Both the position numbers and the translations under genes were made by a program. The notes below the pieces were generated by a model, which ran no database searches, was not told where the DNA came from, and worked only from the letters and a program-made list of their open reading frames with translations. Shown here in pieces: positions 18,139 to 26,184 of a DNA stretch of 64,000 bases. Position 1 is the first letter of the stretch. Each line of letters opens with the position of its first letter. This DNA comes from Arcicella aurantiaca (GTDB lineage Bacteria; Bacteroidota; Bacteroidia; Cytophagales; Spirosomataceae): positions 59,741-123,740 of the forward strand of contig NZ_QGGO01000015.1 of NCBI RefSeq assembly GCF_003148625.1. Reading direction: 5' to 3'.

Positions 18139-18720
18139 ATGACATTTTCCATTCTTATTCTCGCCGCTGGTAATTCCAGTCGTTTAGGGCAACCCAAACA
18201 ACTCATAGAATTTCAAGGTGAAACTTTAATCCGAAGAATTACAAAAACGGCATTAACCATTTCAAAGGATGTTTTGATAGTATTAGGAGCAAATGCAGAA
18301 TTGATTGAAGCGAATTTGAAACCATTTACAGGACAAGTAAAAACGGTCTTTAATCCTGATTGGCAAGAAGGTATGGGAACTTCCATTAACATTGGGGTTC
18401 AACAATTAGCTAACAATACTGATGCTATTATGGTTTTATTGTGCGACCAACCTTTTGTTACTGCTGAAAAACTACAAGAAATCTTGCAAAGATTTGCAAA
18501 CTTTCATCAGCCAATTATAGCTTGCCAATATAAAAACCAATTGGGCGTACCCATGATATTTGATAAAACAATCTTTCCTGAACTACTAAAGCTAAAAGGA
18601 GATAGAGGTGCAAGAGCATTTTTGCATAAATATGAAGGTAAAATTGGAGTTATCGATTTTCAAGAAGGCAGTTTTGATATAGATACCTTAGAAGATTTAA
18701 AGCAACTAAATACGTTTTAA
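18139..18720 (+). CDS. MobA-like nucleotidyltransferase
   Basis: A 193-residue NTP-transferase fold protein. The N-terminal LILAAGNSSRLGQPKQLIEF is the nucleotide-binding signature of the MobA/MocA family (LAAGxSxRxGxxKxL), and VLLCDQPFV near residue 97 gives the catalytic acidic site. Members attach CMP or GMP to molybdopterin or act in related nucleotide transfers. The short length and signature resemble molybdenum cofactor cytidylyltransferase, but no xanthine-dehydrogenase-like genes are in the window, so the substrate is open. The gene ends directly at a bidirectional terminator. Confidence 0.88.
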   Translation: MTFSILILAAGNSSRLGQPKQLIEFQGETLIRRITKTALTISKDVLIVLGANAELIEANLKPFTGQVKTVFNPDWQEGMGTSINIGVQQLANNTDAIMVLLCDQPFVTAEKLQEILQRFANFHQPIIACQYKNQLGVPMIFDKTIFPELLKLKGDRGARAFLHKYEGKIGVIDFQEGSFDIDTLEDLKQLNTF

Positions 18721-18758
18721 AGCAAAAAAACCGAAAGAAATTCTTTCGGTTTTTTGCT
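18721..18758. terminator. Strong bidirectional terminator
   Basis: CCGAAAGAA and TTCTTTCGG pair without a mismatch, flanked by A-run and T-run, so the paired region reaches from 18721 to 18758. It begins at the base after the stop of the MobA-like gene. Confidence 0.95.
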
Positions 18759-19151
18759 TATTAACTTTTGATTATTGAAATGGCGGTTTCACAAAAACTA
18801 ATAACTGATAAAGTAATGTATAAATTGTGGTTAAGTATTCCGAAAACTGTGTGATTAGTAATATTTCAAATTTCGAAATAATGTAATAACATATAATATA
18901 TCTTGCAAAAGACACATTTGTTACTTTGCAAATATCTGCATAACCCCAACAAAAAGAAATAGCCAATTTGTCTATTTTATAAGTAAAATCACCTTATATT
19001 TGAAAACCACTCGCACATTCCATAAAAAATTATACAAATCTCCGAACCCTCATCAGTAATCCTACACAGTACGCAATTTTTAACAGGTAAAACTCAAAAA
19101 AAACAAGCAATCGTATTAACCAATCACTATCAATATATTTTAGTTTATTTT
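18759..19151. promoter_or_regulatory. Leader of the LuxR gene with a candidate Bacteroidota promoter
   Basis: This 393-bp region has no credible gene. TTTG at 18967-18970 and TATATTTG at 18995-19002 resemble the -33 TTTG and -7 TAnnTTTG elements of the Bacteroidota housekeeping sigma factor, with a 24-bp spacer that is slightly long. Transcription from here would leave a leader of about 140 nt before the LuxR start. Confidence 0.35.
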
Positions 19152-19955
19152 ATGCACAATATTCCTACTTACACGTTAGAGCAACTTTATCGTAAATGTT
19201 TGGAAGCTGTTAATCATATTTCTGGGGTAGCTTCTGAAAAATCAATAGAAAAGTATTTACAAGAAATGGGGTTTTTCAATAAAGATACTACTTATCTAAA
19301 TGCAGTTTATGGCATTATGGATATGAGTAATCTGTCTTTTAGGTACATTGCTAATACAGAAATCTCTTTGGGAATTTCCGAAGAAGATTTTATGCAGAAA
19401 GGGTTTAGCCAGTTTTTAAAAACAATGACTCCTGAGATGAAAAATATCTCTGCAATTCCTACGCTTTTTAGTTATATGATTGATTCCATTAAAGAAGCTC
19501 CTAAAGAAATCCAACAAAATTTTGTTGCCTACGGATACGGAATGAAACATTTTAGACCAAGCGGAAAAGCTTTCCATACAATGGTGCAAATATTTGGTTT
19601 AGAATATGACAGCAATGGTTTTCCTACTTTATGCTTTATTGTTGACCAAGATATTGACCATCTTATCAAACCTACCGACCAATATTGGGGAAGAATCAGT
19701 TTTAATAATGGCGACTTTATAACCACCTTTTCTTCAAAAGAAATGGAGATGAAAAAACAAGATATTTTTTCAAAAAGAGAATTGGATGTTCTTAAATTAT
19801 TACTGAAAGGGCAAGAATCTAAACAAATTGCAGACAAACTTTTTATCAGCCCAAATACGGTGGATAATCATCGAAAAAATATGATTCGGAAATTGGACGC
19901 CCGAGATACTACGGCATTGGTACAATTAACAAAGCAATTAGGAATTTTGAGGTGA
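19152..19955 (+). CDS. LuxR-type transcriptional regulator
   Basis: A 267-residue regulator. The C-terminal 65 residues are a LuxR/GerE helix-turn-helix (SKRELDVLKLLLKGQESKQIADKLF then SPNTVDNHRKNMIRKL). The N-terminal 190 residues have no receiver motif; they probably form a PAS-like sensor domain, as in many Bacteroidota LuxR proteins. It stands alone, so its targets are unknown. The stop codon TGA lies in the first GTGAGTT unit of the tandem tract that follows, so repeat growth touches the gene end. Confidence 0.88.
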   Translation: MHNIPTYTLEQLYRKCLEAVNHISGVASEKSIEKYLQEMGFFNKDTTYLNAVYGIMDMSNLSFRYIANTEISLGISEEDFMQKGFSQFLKTMTPEMKNISAIPTLFSYMIDSIKEAPKEIQQNFVAYGYGMKHFRPSGKAFHTMVQIFGLEYDSNGFPTLCFIVDQDIDHLIKPTDQYWGRISFNNGDFITTFSSKEMEMKKQDIFSKRELDVLKLLLKGQESKQIADKLFISPNTVDNHRKNMIRKLDARDTTALVQLTKQLGILR

Positions 19956-20028
19956 GTTGTGAGTTGTGAGTTGTGAGTTGTGAGTTGTGAGTTGTGAGTT
20001 GTGAGTTGTGAGTTGTGAGTTGTGAGTT
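19952..20028. repeat. Perfect heptamer tandem repeat (GTGAGTT x11)
   Basis: Eleven exact copies, 77 bp. The first copy supplies the TGA stop of the LuxR gene. Such a perfect array is likely to vary in copy number between strains. Confidence 0.97.
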
Positions 20029-20033
20029 AAAAA

Positions 20034-20072
20034 AAATGGCTTTTCTGGAAATGAGTTCCTGAAAAGCCATTT
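20034..20072 (-). terminator. Hairpin with A/T run, possible terminator
   Basis: AAATGGCTTTTC (20034-20045) and GAAAAGCCATTT (20061-20072) form a 12-bp perfect stem with partly paired loop. An A-run lies on the left, giving a T-run on the minus strand, so it could end leftward transcripts from the ABC operon. It may also end the LuxR transcript less efficiently. Confidence 0.75.
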
Positions 20073-20100
20073 AAACTTATAAATTATTTGACATTATGTT

Positions 20101-20127
20101 TGATGTATGCTACGCCACTACAAATCA
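20101..20127. repeat. Decayed half of the GGCGTATAGCATACGCC repeat
   Basis: TGTATGCTACGCCACTACAA resembles one arm of the palindrome pair at 12514-12584 (GTATGCTATACGCCACTACC) with a small deletion and substitutions. No second arm is visible. Confidence 0.6.
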
Positions 20128-20162
20128 ATGACATTAATATTATTAAATAATTTATTCTTGGT

Positions 20163-20298
20163 ACTTAATACACTGTTTAATAAGTTTTCTAAATAATTTT
20201 TATCCTAAAATCTTTGATTGTGGGAACTTCCCGAAAGTTTAACCCACAATGGAATTGTTTCGGGAAGTTGAAATAACTTATTAAACAGTGTACTTAAT
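20163..20298. mobile_element. 122-bp MITE-like element with 17-bp TIRs and 7-bp target duplication
   Basis: Terminal inverted repeats ACACTGTTTAATAAGTT (20170-20186) and its exact reverse complement (20275-20291) bound a 122-bp non-coding element. ACTTAAT occurs directly outside both ends (20163-20169 and 20292-20298), as expected of a 7-bp target-site duplication. The interior holds two interleaved inverted repeats, ATTGTGGG/CCCACAAT (20217-20224, 20243-20250) and AACTTCCCGAAA/TTTCGGGAAGTT (20225-20236, 20259-20270). No transposase is encoded, so it depends on one elsewhere. It lies 6 bp beyond the stop of the ABC permease gene. Confidence 0.9.
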
Positions 20299-20304
20299 TT
20301 CACC

Positions 20305-21630
20305 TTAGCCTTTATAAAAAACCCATTTTGAGATTTCTTTCCAAGATGGCTTTTTACCGTACATTAAAATACCTACACGATATACTTTTCCAGCTAACCA
20401 AGTTGTTCCTAAAAAACCAAGAATGAGCAAGGTTAAAGAGAGTGCAATTTGCCAATTGGGAACGCCAAATGGTAAGCGAACCATCATGTCAATTGGTGAT
20501 GTAAGTGGAAACATAGATGCCCAAAATGCCAACTGACTATCTGGTTCTTGGATAATTACTTGTCCTAAAACAAAAGATAAAATAATGGGAATGGTGACGG
20601 GAAACATGAATTGCTGAGCCTCGGATGCGTTTTCTACGGCTGAACCAATCGCTGCAAATAGCGAGCTATAAATCATGTAGCCACCAATATAAAACATTAA
20701 GAAACAGAAAATCAATTTTGCTAATGAGATATTTTCTACTGTTTGGGAAATACCCGAAAGTGGATTTTTTTCTTTAAAGTCTTTTTTGAACTTTGTAATT
20801 TCTTCCTGCGACTTTCCTGTTTTCTGCATGGTTTGTACTTTCTCCTCAATCTTGCCCGACATTAATTTGGTCGTTGCCGTCGAAGCCGTGAAAGTCAGAA
20901 TACCCCAAAGAAGAAACTGCGTAATACCCACCAAACCAACGCCAATAATTTTGCCCATCATCAACTGAAATGGTCTTACCGACGAAATCATTACTTCAAT
21001 AATACGGTTGCTTTTCTCTTCAATAACACCATTCATTACTTGAGAACCGTACAAAAGTGCCGAAATATAAAGAATCATTCCGAAAACTCCTGCCAAAATC
21101 ATTGCTCCGATAGAATTGCTACTTTGTTCTTTTCCATCTTCCTGCAAAGTATAAGTTTCAGCATTGACACTAACTTTATTATCTTCCAAAACTTTTAAGT
21201 CAATATTGGCTTTTTCAAGTTTAATATTGCGTAATTCACTTTGAATTGCCCCTTGAATATCCATTTGAGTACCCATTCCAATACTCTTTTTACCAACCAT
21301 TTTTACCCCATTGGGGTCTGAAATAATATCTTTCGGAATGTTTACCAAAATATCTGCATCACTTTTCAAAAGCCCTTTTTTAGCTTGTGCAAAAGGTTGA
21401 TTAATAAATTGATACACAATGTCTTTATCAGACTTTATTCTATTTTTAAACATCCCGCTTTCATCAACAATTTCAACGGTTTTGGTATCATTAGAATTAA
21501 GAATAAAATAAAGCGGAATTGCATAAACACCTGCTATCAAAAATGGTACAACGATAGAGGCAATCCAGAATGATTTTTTACGTACCCGTGTAAGGTATTC
21601 TCTTTGTATAATTAGTAATATTTTGTTCAT
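20305..21630 (-). CDS. ABC-2 type exporter permease (NatB-like)
   Basis: A 441-residue membrane protein from the ATG at 21630 (MNKILLIIQREYLTRVRKKSF). A start at 21654 would add eight residues read from the palindrome at 21640-21657 and is less likely. It has one N-terminal helix (FWIASIVVPFLIAGVYAIPLYFIL), a large extracytoplasmic domain to about residue 185, then about five helices, the layout of NatB / YhaP-type permeases. With the ATP-binding protein encoded just upstream on the same strand it forms an exporter, possibly for sodium or a small toxic molecule. The palindrome lies between the two genes, 61 bp apart. Confidence 0.88.
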   Translation of the reverse strand: MNKILLIIQREYLTRVRKKSFWIASIVVPFLIAGVYAIPLYFILNSNDTKTVEIVDESGMFKNRIKSDKDIVYQFINQPFAQAKKGLLKSDADILVNIPKDIISDPNGVKMVGKKSIGMGTQMDIQGAIQSELRNIKLEKANIDLKVLEDNKVSVNAETYTLQEDGKEQSSNSIGAMILAGVFGMILYISALLYGSQVMNGVIEEKSNRIIEVMISSVRPFQLMMGKIIGVGLVGITQFLLWGILTFTASTATTKLMSGKIEEKVQTMQKTGKSQEEITKFKKDFKEKNPLSGISQTVENISLAKLIFCFLMFYIGGYMIYSSLFAAIGSAVENASEAQQFMFPVTIPIILSFVLGQVIIQEPDSQLAFWASMFPLTSPIDMMVRLPFGVPNWQIALSLTLLILGFLGTTWLAGKVYRVGILMYGKKPSWKEISKWVFYKG

Positions 21631-21639
21631 GGTTATAGC

Positions 21640-21657
21640 CCGATGTTTCGACATCGG
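21640..21657. repeat. Single REP-like palindrome
   Basis: CCGATGT-TTCG-ACATCGG forms a 7-bp hairpin 9 bp upstream of the ABC permease start. It resembles the CGATGCGGAAGCATCG family in core (CCGATG...CATCGG) but has only one half. It lies between two genes of one operon and could affect relative expression. Confidence 0.75.
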
Positions 21658-21691
21658 ATAAAATGTTTATGACCAATTTAGAAGCGTCAAT

Positions 21692-22615
21692 TTATAATAA
21701 GGCATTGGCTTCTCCGCCAACAACTTTAATGAAAATATCGTTAAAAGAAGGAATATTCTCATTAAATGCTTTCAACTCTACTTGTTGAATCAAATTCCCA
21801 ATCAATTGATTTACAGGCAATTCATTGATATTTCGAATATGAGCTTTCGTAATTCCGTCTTCTAAAGGATAGGTATCTAAAAGTTCAAAAACTCCCTCTG
21901 TATTGGTTAAATTTCCAGTAAATTCTACGGTATAAGAATTGTCTTTGAAACGATTTTTCACTTCTTTTTTTGCACCATGAAGCACTACTTGCGACTTGTT
22001 TATGAGAGCAATATGGTCGCAAAGTTCTTCTACCGATTCCATTCTGTGAGTAGAAAAAATAATGGTTGTGCCACGTTCTTTCAACTCCAAAATTTCGTCT
22101 TTCAACAAATTAGCATTGATAGGGTCAAAACCAGAAAAAGGTTCATCTAAAATTATCAGTTTAGGTTCATGAACGATGGTTGCGATAAACTGTGTTTTTT
22201 GTTGCATACCTTTTGAAAGGTCTTCCACATTTTTATCCCACCAATCTTTAATATTGAACTTAATAAACCACTTTTTTAGCTTTTCAAGAGCTTCGGCTTT
22301 GTTCATTCCTTTGAGCTGAGCAAGATACAAAAGTTGTTCGCCTACTTTCATTTTCTTGTAAAGCCCACGTTCTTCGGGTAAATACCCGATGTCTTCAATG
22401 TGTTTGGGTTGTAGTTTTTCACCAGCCAAGATAATTTGTCCTTCGTCGGGAGCTGTAATTTGATTGATGATACGGATAAGAGAGGTTTTGCCAGCACCAT
22501 TTGGACCTAACAGTCCAAAAATTGAACCCTGAGGAACTTCAATACTGACATCATTGAGTGCAGTATGCCCAGCGTATTTTTTCACAACGTGCTGAGCTTC
22601 TAAAATATTGGACAT
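21692..22615 (-). CDS. ABC transporter ATP-binding protein (NatA-like)
   Basis: A 307-residue ATPase. Walker A is GLLGPNGAGKTSL (about residues 33-45), the signature is LSKGMQQKTQF near residue 140, and Walker B is LIILDEPFSGFDP. The C-terminal 90 residues form the extra domain seen in NatA/CcmA-like exporters of the DUF4162 type. It precedes the permease gene in transcription and must work with it. The upstream spacer contains the terminator of the histone-like gene, so the ABC pair has its own promoter between 22616 and 22681. Confidence 0.92.
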   Translation of the reverse strand: MSNILEAQHVVKKYAGHTALNDVSIEVPQGSIFGLLGPNGAGKTSLIRIINQITAPDEGQIILAGEKLQPKHIEDIGYLPEERGLYKKMKVGEQLLYLAQLKGMNKAEALEKLKKWFIKFNIKDWWDKNVEDLSKGMQQKTQFIATIVHEPKLIILDEPFSGFDPINANLLKDEILELKERGTTIIFSTHRMESVEELCDHIALINKSQVVLHGAKKEVKNRFKDNSYTVEFTGNLTNTEGVFELLDTYPLEDGITKAHIRNINELPVNQLIGNLIQQVELKAFNENIPSFNDIFIKVVGGEANALL

Positions 22616-22681
22616 AATTTAAAGGTTTTGGTTTATGTAACCTCTGAGCGTATGCGAGTTACATTTCGCTACAAAACAAAA

Positions 22682-22720
22682 AGAGTTTGTCAAAAATGAT
22701 ATTTATTTTTGACAAACTCT
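22682..22720 (-). terminator. Strong terminator of the histone-like gene
   Basis: AGAGTTTGTCAAAAAT (22682-22697) and ATTTTTGACAAACTCT (22705-22720) form a 16-bp perfect stem with a 7-nt loop. On the minus strand the stem is followed by TTTTTGTTTTG. Next to it (22637-22662) is a GTAAC...GTTAC imperfect hairpin that recalls the REP tags. Confidence 0.93.
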
Positions 22721-22746
22721 CTATTTGATTGATAATCGGTAGTTTT

Positions 22747-23142
22747 TTATGCTTTCGTTTCTTCTGCAGTTGCAACTTTAGCTGTTTCGGCAGTTTTTTT
22801 AGCAGATGTCGCTTTCGGAGCTACTACTTTTGGCGTTTCTTCTGCTCTGTCATTAGTAACAATTGCAATTTTAGCATCTAAAGCTGCTTTTTCTGTGGCT
22901 TTTTCTTTTGCTTTTGCTACTTTTTTAGCTTTTTCAGCAGCTTTTTTTAATGCTTTTTTAGCATCTTTTTCCTGCACATCTGCTTCATCTTTCTGTAATT
23001 TTGCAAATTTCTTTACAATATCTTTCGATGCTTCATCAACTGCTTTAACTAATTTCTTAGCACTTTTAGCATTTAAGCCATGTAATTTTCCTAAAACTAC
23101 AGATGATATTTCGTTGGCGAGGCTCTTGTTATCTGATTTCAT
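22747..23142 (-). CDS. Histone H1-like DNA-binding protein
   Basis: A 131-residue Lys/Ala-rich protein. The first 50 residues form a short helical head (LVKAVDEASKDIVKKFAKLQ), followed by a low-complexity tail with repeated AEKAKK / AKEKATEKA motifs (residues 60-95) and a Pro/Thr/Ala tail rich in AKKTAE. This resembles histone H1-like proteins widespread in Bacteroidota and chlamydial Hc1, which compact the nucleoid. It has its own terminator and, on the upstream side, the long GAG/CTC repeat tract. Function by composition and family resemblance, not by motif. Confidence 0.82.
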   Translation of the reverse strand: MKSDNKSLANEISSVVLGKLHGLNAKSAKKLVKAVDEASKDIVKKFAKLQKDEADVQEKDAKKALKKAAEKAKKVAKAKEKATEKAALDAKIAIVTNDRAEETPKVVAPKATSAKKTAETAKVATAEETKA

Positions 23143-23242
23143 ATCGAGGATTAATTTAATATTAACAAATTGTTATGTTTATGCAACGAAAGTATGAAGA
23201 AGCATTTACTCTAAAAAATTTTTCGTGTTAAGTTTTCAATAA

Positions 23243-23693
23243 GAATGAGGAAAGTCAGGGAAATGAGGGGATGAGGATTTGAGTTTATGAGGATATGAGT
23301 GATGAGTCTATGAGTCTATGAGTCTATGAGTCTATGAGTCTATGAGTATGTGAGGATATGAGTGATGAGTATATGAGTCTATGAGTATTTGAGTGATGAG
23401 GATATGAGTATATGAGTATATGAGTGATGAGTATATGAGGATATGAGTGATGAGTATATGAGGATATGAGTGATGAGTATATGAGTATATGAGTATATGA
23501 GTGATGACCTCCTCCATCACCCCTTAATCCTTAATCCATAAACTCAAATCCTCACATACTCAAATCATCAAATCATCACATACTCAAATCATCACATACT
23601 CAAATCCTCATAGACTCACATACTCAAATCTTCAAATACTCAAATCATCAAATACTCAAATCATCAAATCCTCATAGACTCACATCCTCCCTA
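23243..23693. repeat. Long imperfect tandem tract with inverted halves (ATGAG / CTCAT)
   Basis: About 450 bp of degenerate 7- and 8-bp units. The left half (to about 23507) reads TATGAGTC, TATGAGTA, GATATGAG and TGATGAG; the right half (about 23519-23693) reads CTCAAATC, CTCACATA and CTCATAGA, roughly the reverse complement. The strand switch is at 23507-23520 (CCTCCTCCATCACC). Folded back, it could form a very long imperfect hairpin. The TGA stop of the TrmH-type gene (23680-23682) lies inside the tract. Confidence 0.92.
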
Positions 23694-24216
23694 AAACCTT
23701 ACTCACAAAATCCCAAGAAACGACACCTGCCGTTACCGAAATATTTAATGAATGCTTTGTGCCATATTGAGGAATTTCTAAACAAAAATCTGATTGCTCA
23801 ACTACACTTTGATTTACGCCAAAAACCTCATTCCCAAATACAAAAGCATATTTTTTATTAGCTTCGGGCTGAAAATCAAGTAATGAAACGCTATTTTCTA
23901 CCTGTTCAACGGCTGCGACAGTATAACCTTCTGATTGTAAGTTTTTCACTAATTGTAAAACATCTTCAACGTGTTCCCAAGCTACGGTTTCGTCTGCTCC
24001 GAGTGCCGTTTTTTGAATTTCTCGATGTGGTGGCGTTGCCGTAATTCCACACAAATACACTTTTTCAACCTTAAAAGCATCACTCGTTCTGAAAACTGAA
24101 CCGATATTATTCATACTTCGTATATCATCTAAAACAAGTACATAAGGAAATTTATCCGATTCTTTAAACTCTTCAACTGAAAGACGATTCAATTCGTCCA
24201 TTGATAATTTTTTCAT
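23680..24216 (-). CDS. SpoU/TrmH-family RNA methyltransferase
   Basis: A 178-residue knotted (SPOUT) methyltransferase that uses S-adenosylmethionine to 2'-O-methylate RNA. Three family motifs are visible: LDDIRSMNNIGSVFRTSDAF (motif 1, about residues 30-49), YAFVFGNEVFGV (motif 2, about 128-139) and LNISVTAGVVSWDF (motif 3, near 157-170). No extra N-terminal substrate-binding domain is present, so it is of the small TrmL/TrmH-like type; tRNA or rRNA target not determinable. It follows the DUF922 gene by 11 bp, suggesting one transcript. The last codons and stop come from the repeat tract. Confidence 0.92.
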   Translation of the reverse strand: MKKLSMDELNRLSVEEFKESDKFPYVLVLDDIRSMNNIGSVFRTSDAFKVEKVYLCGITATPPHREIQKTALGADETVAWEHVEDVLQLVKNLQSEGYTVAAVEQVENSVSLLDFQPEANKKYAFVFGNEVFGVNQSVVEQSDFCLEIPQYGTKHSLNISVTAGVVSWDFVSKVLGRM

Positions 24217-24227
24217 TTATATTTAAT

Positions 24228-25325
24228 TTATCTAATTCCTAAATTTCGCATTTCTTCCATCGTTTTATTTTGCCATTTCTGCTGACTAAAAGTATTTATG
24301 CTATGGTTGCTTTCATCATCATATTCTTTCTGAACACGATTCATTTCTCGGTACATTTCGATAAATAGCATTTGTAGTTCGCTATCATAATTATCGACCG
24401 TAAGAATTTGTTTTGCCTTCTCTTTAAAGCGTTCAGCGATAAGTTTTGTCAAATCAAAATGCAGTTGTTCATGAGCTATACTATAATCAGAAAGGCTCGT
24501 GGAAGAAGTCCAAGAAGCACTTTTCAACATATACACTTTCATTTGCAAATCTATGGTCAATATTCCGTCTTCCAATTTCAGCGGGGCAGAATACTCAAAA
24601 TTATTAAATATTTGGGCTGAATATTTGGTACTTTTAGGCATTTGACCTTTAAAATCACTCCAAGTCATTTTTCGGTTTGGCGACCAAAATATGGTATCTC
24701 CTTTTTCAGGATTATCCAATAAATAATCTGGCTTAACAACCAAATTAATAGATTTTATCAGTTTGGGATTTTTATCATAATTTTCCTCCATCCATTCATC
24801 AAAATAATTAACGGATTTTTCGAGGACTTTACTCAACAAAATTTCATAATTATTGTATTCACCCAATGAACGAGTGTAAGTAATTGCCGTTTGGAAATCT
24901 GTCAATTCAACCTCCGTAGTATCTCTAATAAAACTATACGCAATTTTAATTTTACATTTCCCCTTAATTTTTGAATTATCCAGATTTTCATCAACAAATA
25001 ACTCTTTGATTTTAAATACAATCGAATATTCATTGGCATTTTTGAAAAAGGCTTTTGATAAATAAGATTGAATCGTTTTTACGGTACCTCCGCTCAATTT
25101 CAACTGCTTTTCAAGTTGATTAGCTCCATAAACCTCTCCTATTTTGGTTCTATCTTTTCGTTCATCAATAATTTTAGAGAAATAAAAATGGTTGGGTCTA
25201 TGTCTTACAGATTCGTACTTCAGTGAAATCCATTTATCGGAATATTGACCCAATACATTTACAGAATGATAGAAAAAAATAGATAGAAAAAACAAAACAA
25301 GCTTGGAATTTTTACATTTATTCAT
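24228..25325 (-). CDS. DUF922-like putative zinc metalloprotease, exported
   Basis: A 365-residue protein with an N-terminal hydrophobic signal (LVLFFLSIFFYHSVNVLG). Near the C-terminus, SIAHEQLHFDLTKLIAERF contains HExxH (H285, E286, H289), preceded by MTWSDFKGQMP, a pairing typical of the DUF922 family of predicted zinc proteases. The N-terminal 190 residues have no clear family. The protein would act in the periplasm. It is co-directional with the TrmH-type gene, 11 bp apart. Activity is predicted only from the motif. Confidence 0.78.
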   Translation of the reverse strand: MNKCKNSKLVLFFLSIFFYHSVNVLGQYSDKWISLKYESVRHRPNHFYFSKIIDERKDRTKIGEVYGANQLEKQLKLSGGTVKTIQSYLSKAFFKNANEYSIVFKIKELFVDENLDNSKIKGKCKIKIAYSFIRDTTEVELTDFQTAITYTRSLGEYNNYEILLSKVLEKSVNYFDEWMEENYDKNPKLIKSINLVVKPDYLLDNPEKGDTIFWSPNRKMTWSDFKGQMPKSTKYSAQIFNNFEYSAPLKLEDGILTIDLQMKVYMLKSASWTSSTSLSDYSIAHEQLHFDLTKLIAERFKEKAKQILTVDNYDSELQMLFIEMYREMNRVQKEYDDESNHSINTFSQQKWQNKTMEEMRNLGIR

Positions 25326-25403
25326 ATCTTAGTGTAATTTATAACAATTGAGTGTGTTAAATATAAAATTGAACATTATCCTTTAATTCTTAAATCAAAA
25401 ACT

Positions 25404-25592
25404 ATGTCAGCATCACAACAAAGTCACCAAGACAATAACGAACTTACTACTTTTCAACTTGTTGCTTTATTTTGCGTATTTGCATTTATTCTCATTTGGT
25501 TAGGCGATACATTTACGGCAATTGTAGGCATCCTTGGCGAAATTATCATATTTGCCGTTGCATACAACGAAAAACATAAATTAGTGGATTGA
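25404..25592 (+). CDS. Small single-pass membrane protein
   Basis: A 62-residue product: polar N-terminus (MSASQQSHQDNNELTT), then hydrophobic stretches LVALFCVFAFILIWLG and ITAIVGILGEIIIFAVAY-like sequence, and a charged tail. It is followed by a convincing terminator at 25721, and the start is well spaced from the divergent DUF922 gene, which supports it being real. Function unknown. A heptamer tract (CAATAAG CGATAAG TGATTTG) starts right after the stop codon. Confidence 0.6.
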   Translation: MSASQQSHQDNNELTTFQLVALFCVFAFILIWLGDTFTAIVGILGEIIIFAVAYNEKHKLVD

Positions 25593-25720
25593 TTTACAAT
25601 AAGCGATAAGTGATTTGCGACAAGCGAAAAACATAAATCACTAATAAACAAACAGTTAACGTTTTATAAATTATTAGTAGCCAATAGCTAAAATTATTTA
25701 TAGTAGAAAATAAACTAATA

Positions 25721-25763
25721 AAAAAGTGAGCTAAATAGACAAATTATTTGGCTCACTTTTTTT
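25721..25763. terminator. Rho-independent terminator
   Basis: AAAAAGTGAGC (25721-25731) pairs with GCTCACTTTTT (25751-25761), with partly paired interior and a T-run. It is symmetric enough to work on both strands, but only the small membrane protein gene runs into it. Confidence 0.88.
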
Positions 25764-25864
25764 ATTGACCAACATCTGAATTTAAATTGAAGCATACAGC
25801 TTTTTAGAATTTATTGATTTTATTTTGTTAATTCGCACCGATGAAAAACTAACAAAACCTCCTT

Positions 25865-26143
25865 ATGCCTTACGATATAACCATGTGCGGGGGCGGTGAT
25901 TGCCCAATAAAAAAGCTTTGCTACCGTTATACTGCCGAAATTGAAGGGCGACAAGATTTTTTCGGAAATATTCCTTTTGATTTTGCCTTAAATAATTGTG
26001 AGCATTTCTGGAAAGATGCCCAAATTGATGCCAAAATTCGTTTGAGAGCTTACCAAATTTGGGAATCATCAGGACGAAACTCTCAGACTGATTCAGTGGC
26101 TCATTGGCAACAAGCAGAACGGGAGTTTTTGGATTCAGAATAA
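25865..26143 (+). CDS. Small Cys-motif protein with DUF2934-like C-terminus
   Basis: A 92-residue protein of two parts. Residues 1-47 hold four cysteines (C8, C13, C19, C45) in the arrangement C-x4-C-P-x-K-x2-C-Y-R, which suggests a small metal site, zinc or iron-sulfur. Residues 57-88 (RLRAYQIWESSGR ... AHWQQAERE) match the short helical DUF2934 motif. No function is established for either part. It lies 41 bp before the thioredoxin-fold gene and may share its transcript. Confidence 0.75.
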   Translation: MPYDITMCGGGDCPIKKLCYRYTAEIEGRQDFFGNIPFDFALNNCEHFWKDAQIDAKIRLRAYQIWESSGRNSQTDSVAHWQQAEREFLDSE

Positions 26144-26184
26144 ATCTTTCGCTAAGTTAAAAACATTAAATTTTATCATATATC

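Noticed and set aside
18772-18966. 64-codon minus-strand frame in the LuxR upstream region
   Set aside because: Composition rich in Ile/Tyr/Cys, no family resemblance, and it would run into the terminator and promoter region; treated as chance.
20170-20291. MITE considered as a riboswitch or structured leader
   Set aside because: It lies at the 3' side of both neighbouring genes (convergent), and the exact TIR plus 7-bp duplication is explained by transposition.
23332-23520. A 62-codon minus-strand open frame rich in Ile, Tyr, His, Thr and Ser
   Set aside because: It is a translation of the ATGAG/CTCAT repeat tract; periodic repeat DNA lacks stops by chance and there is no start context or homologous domain.
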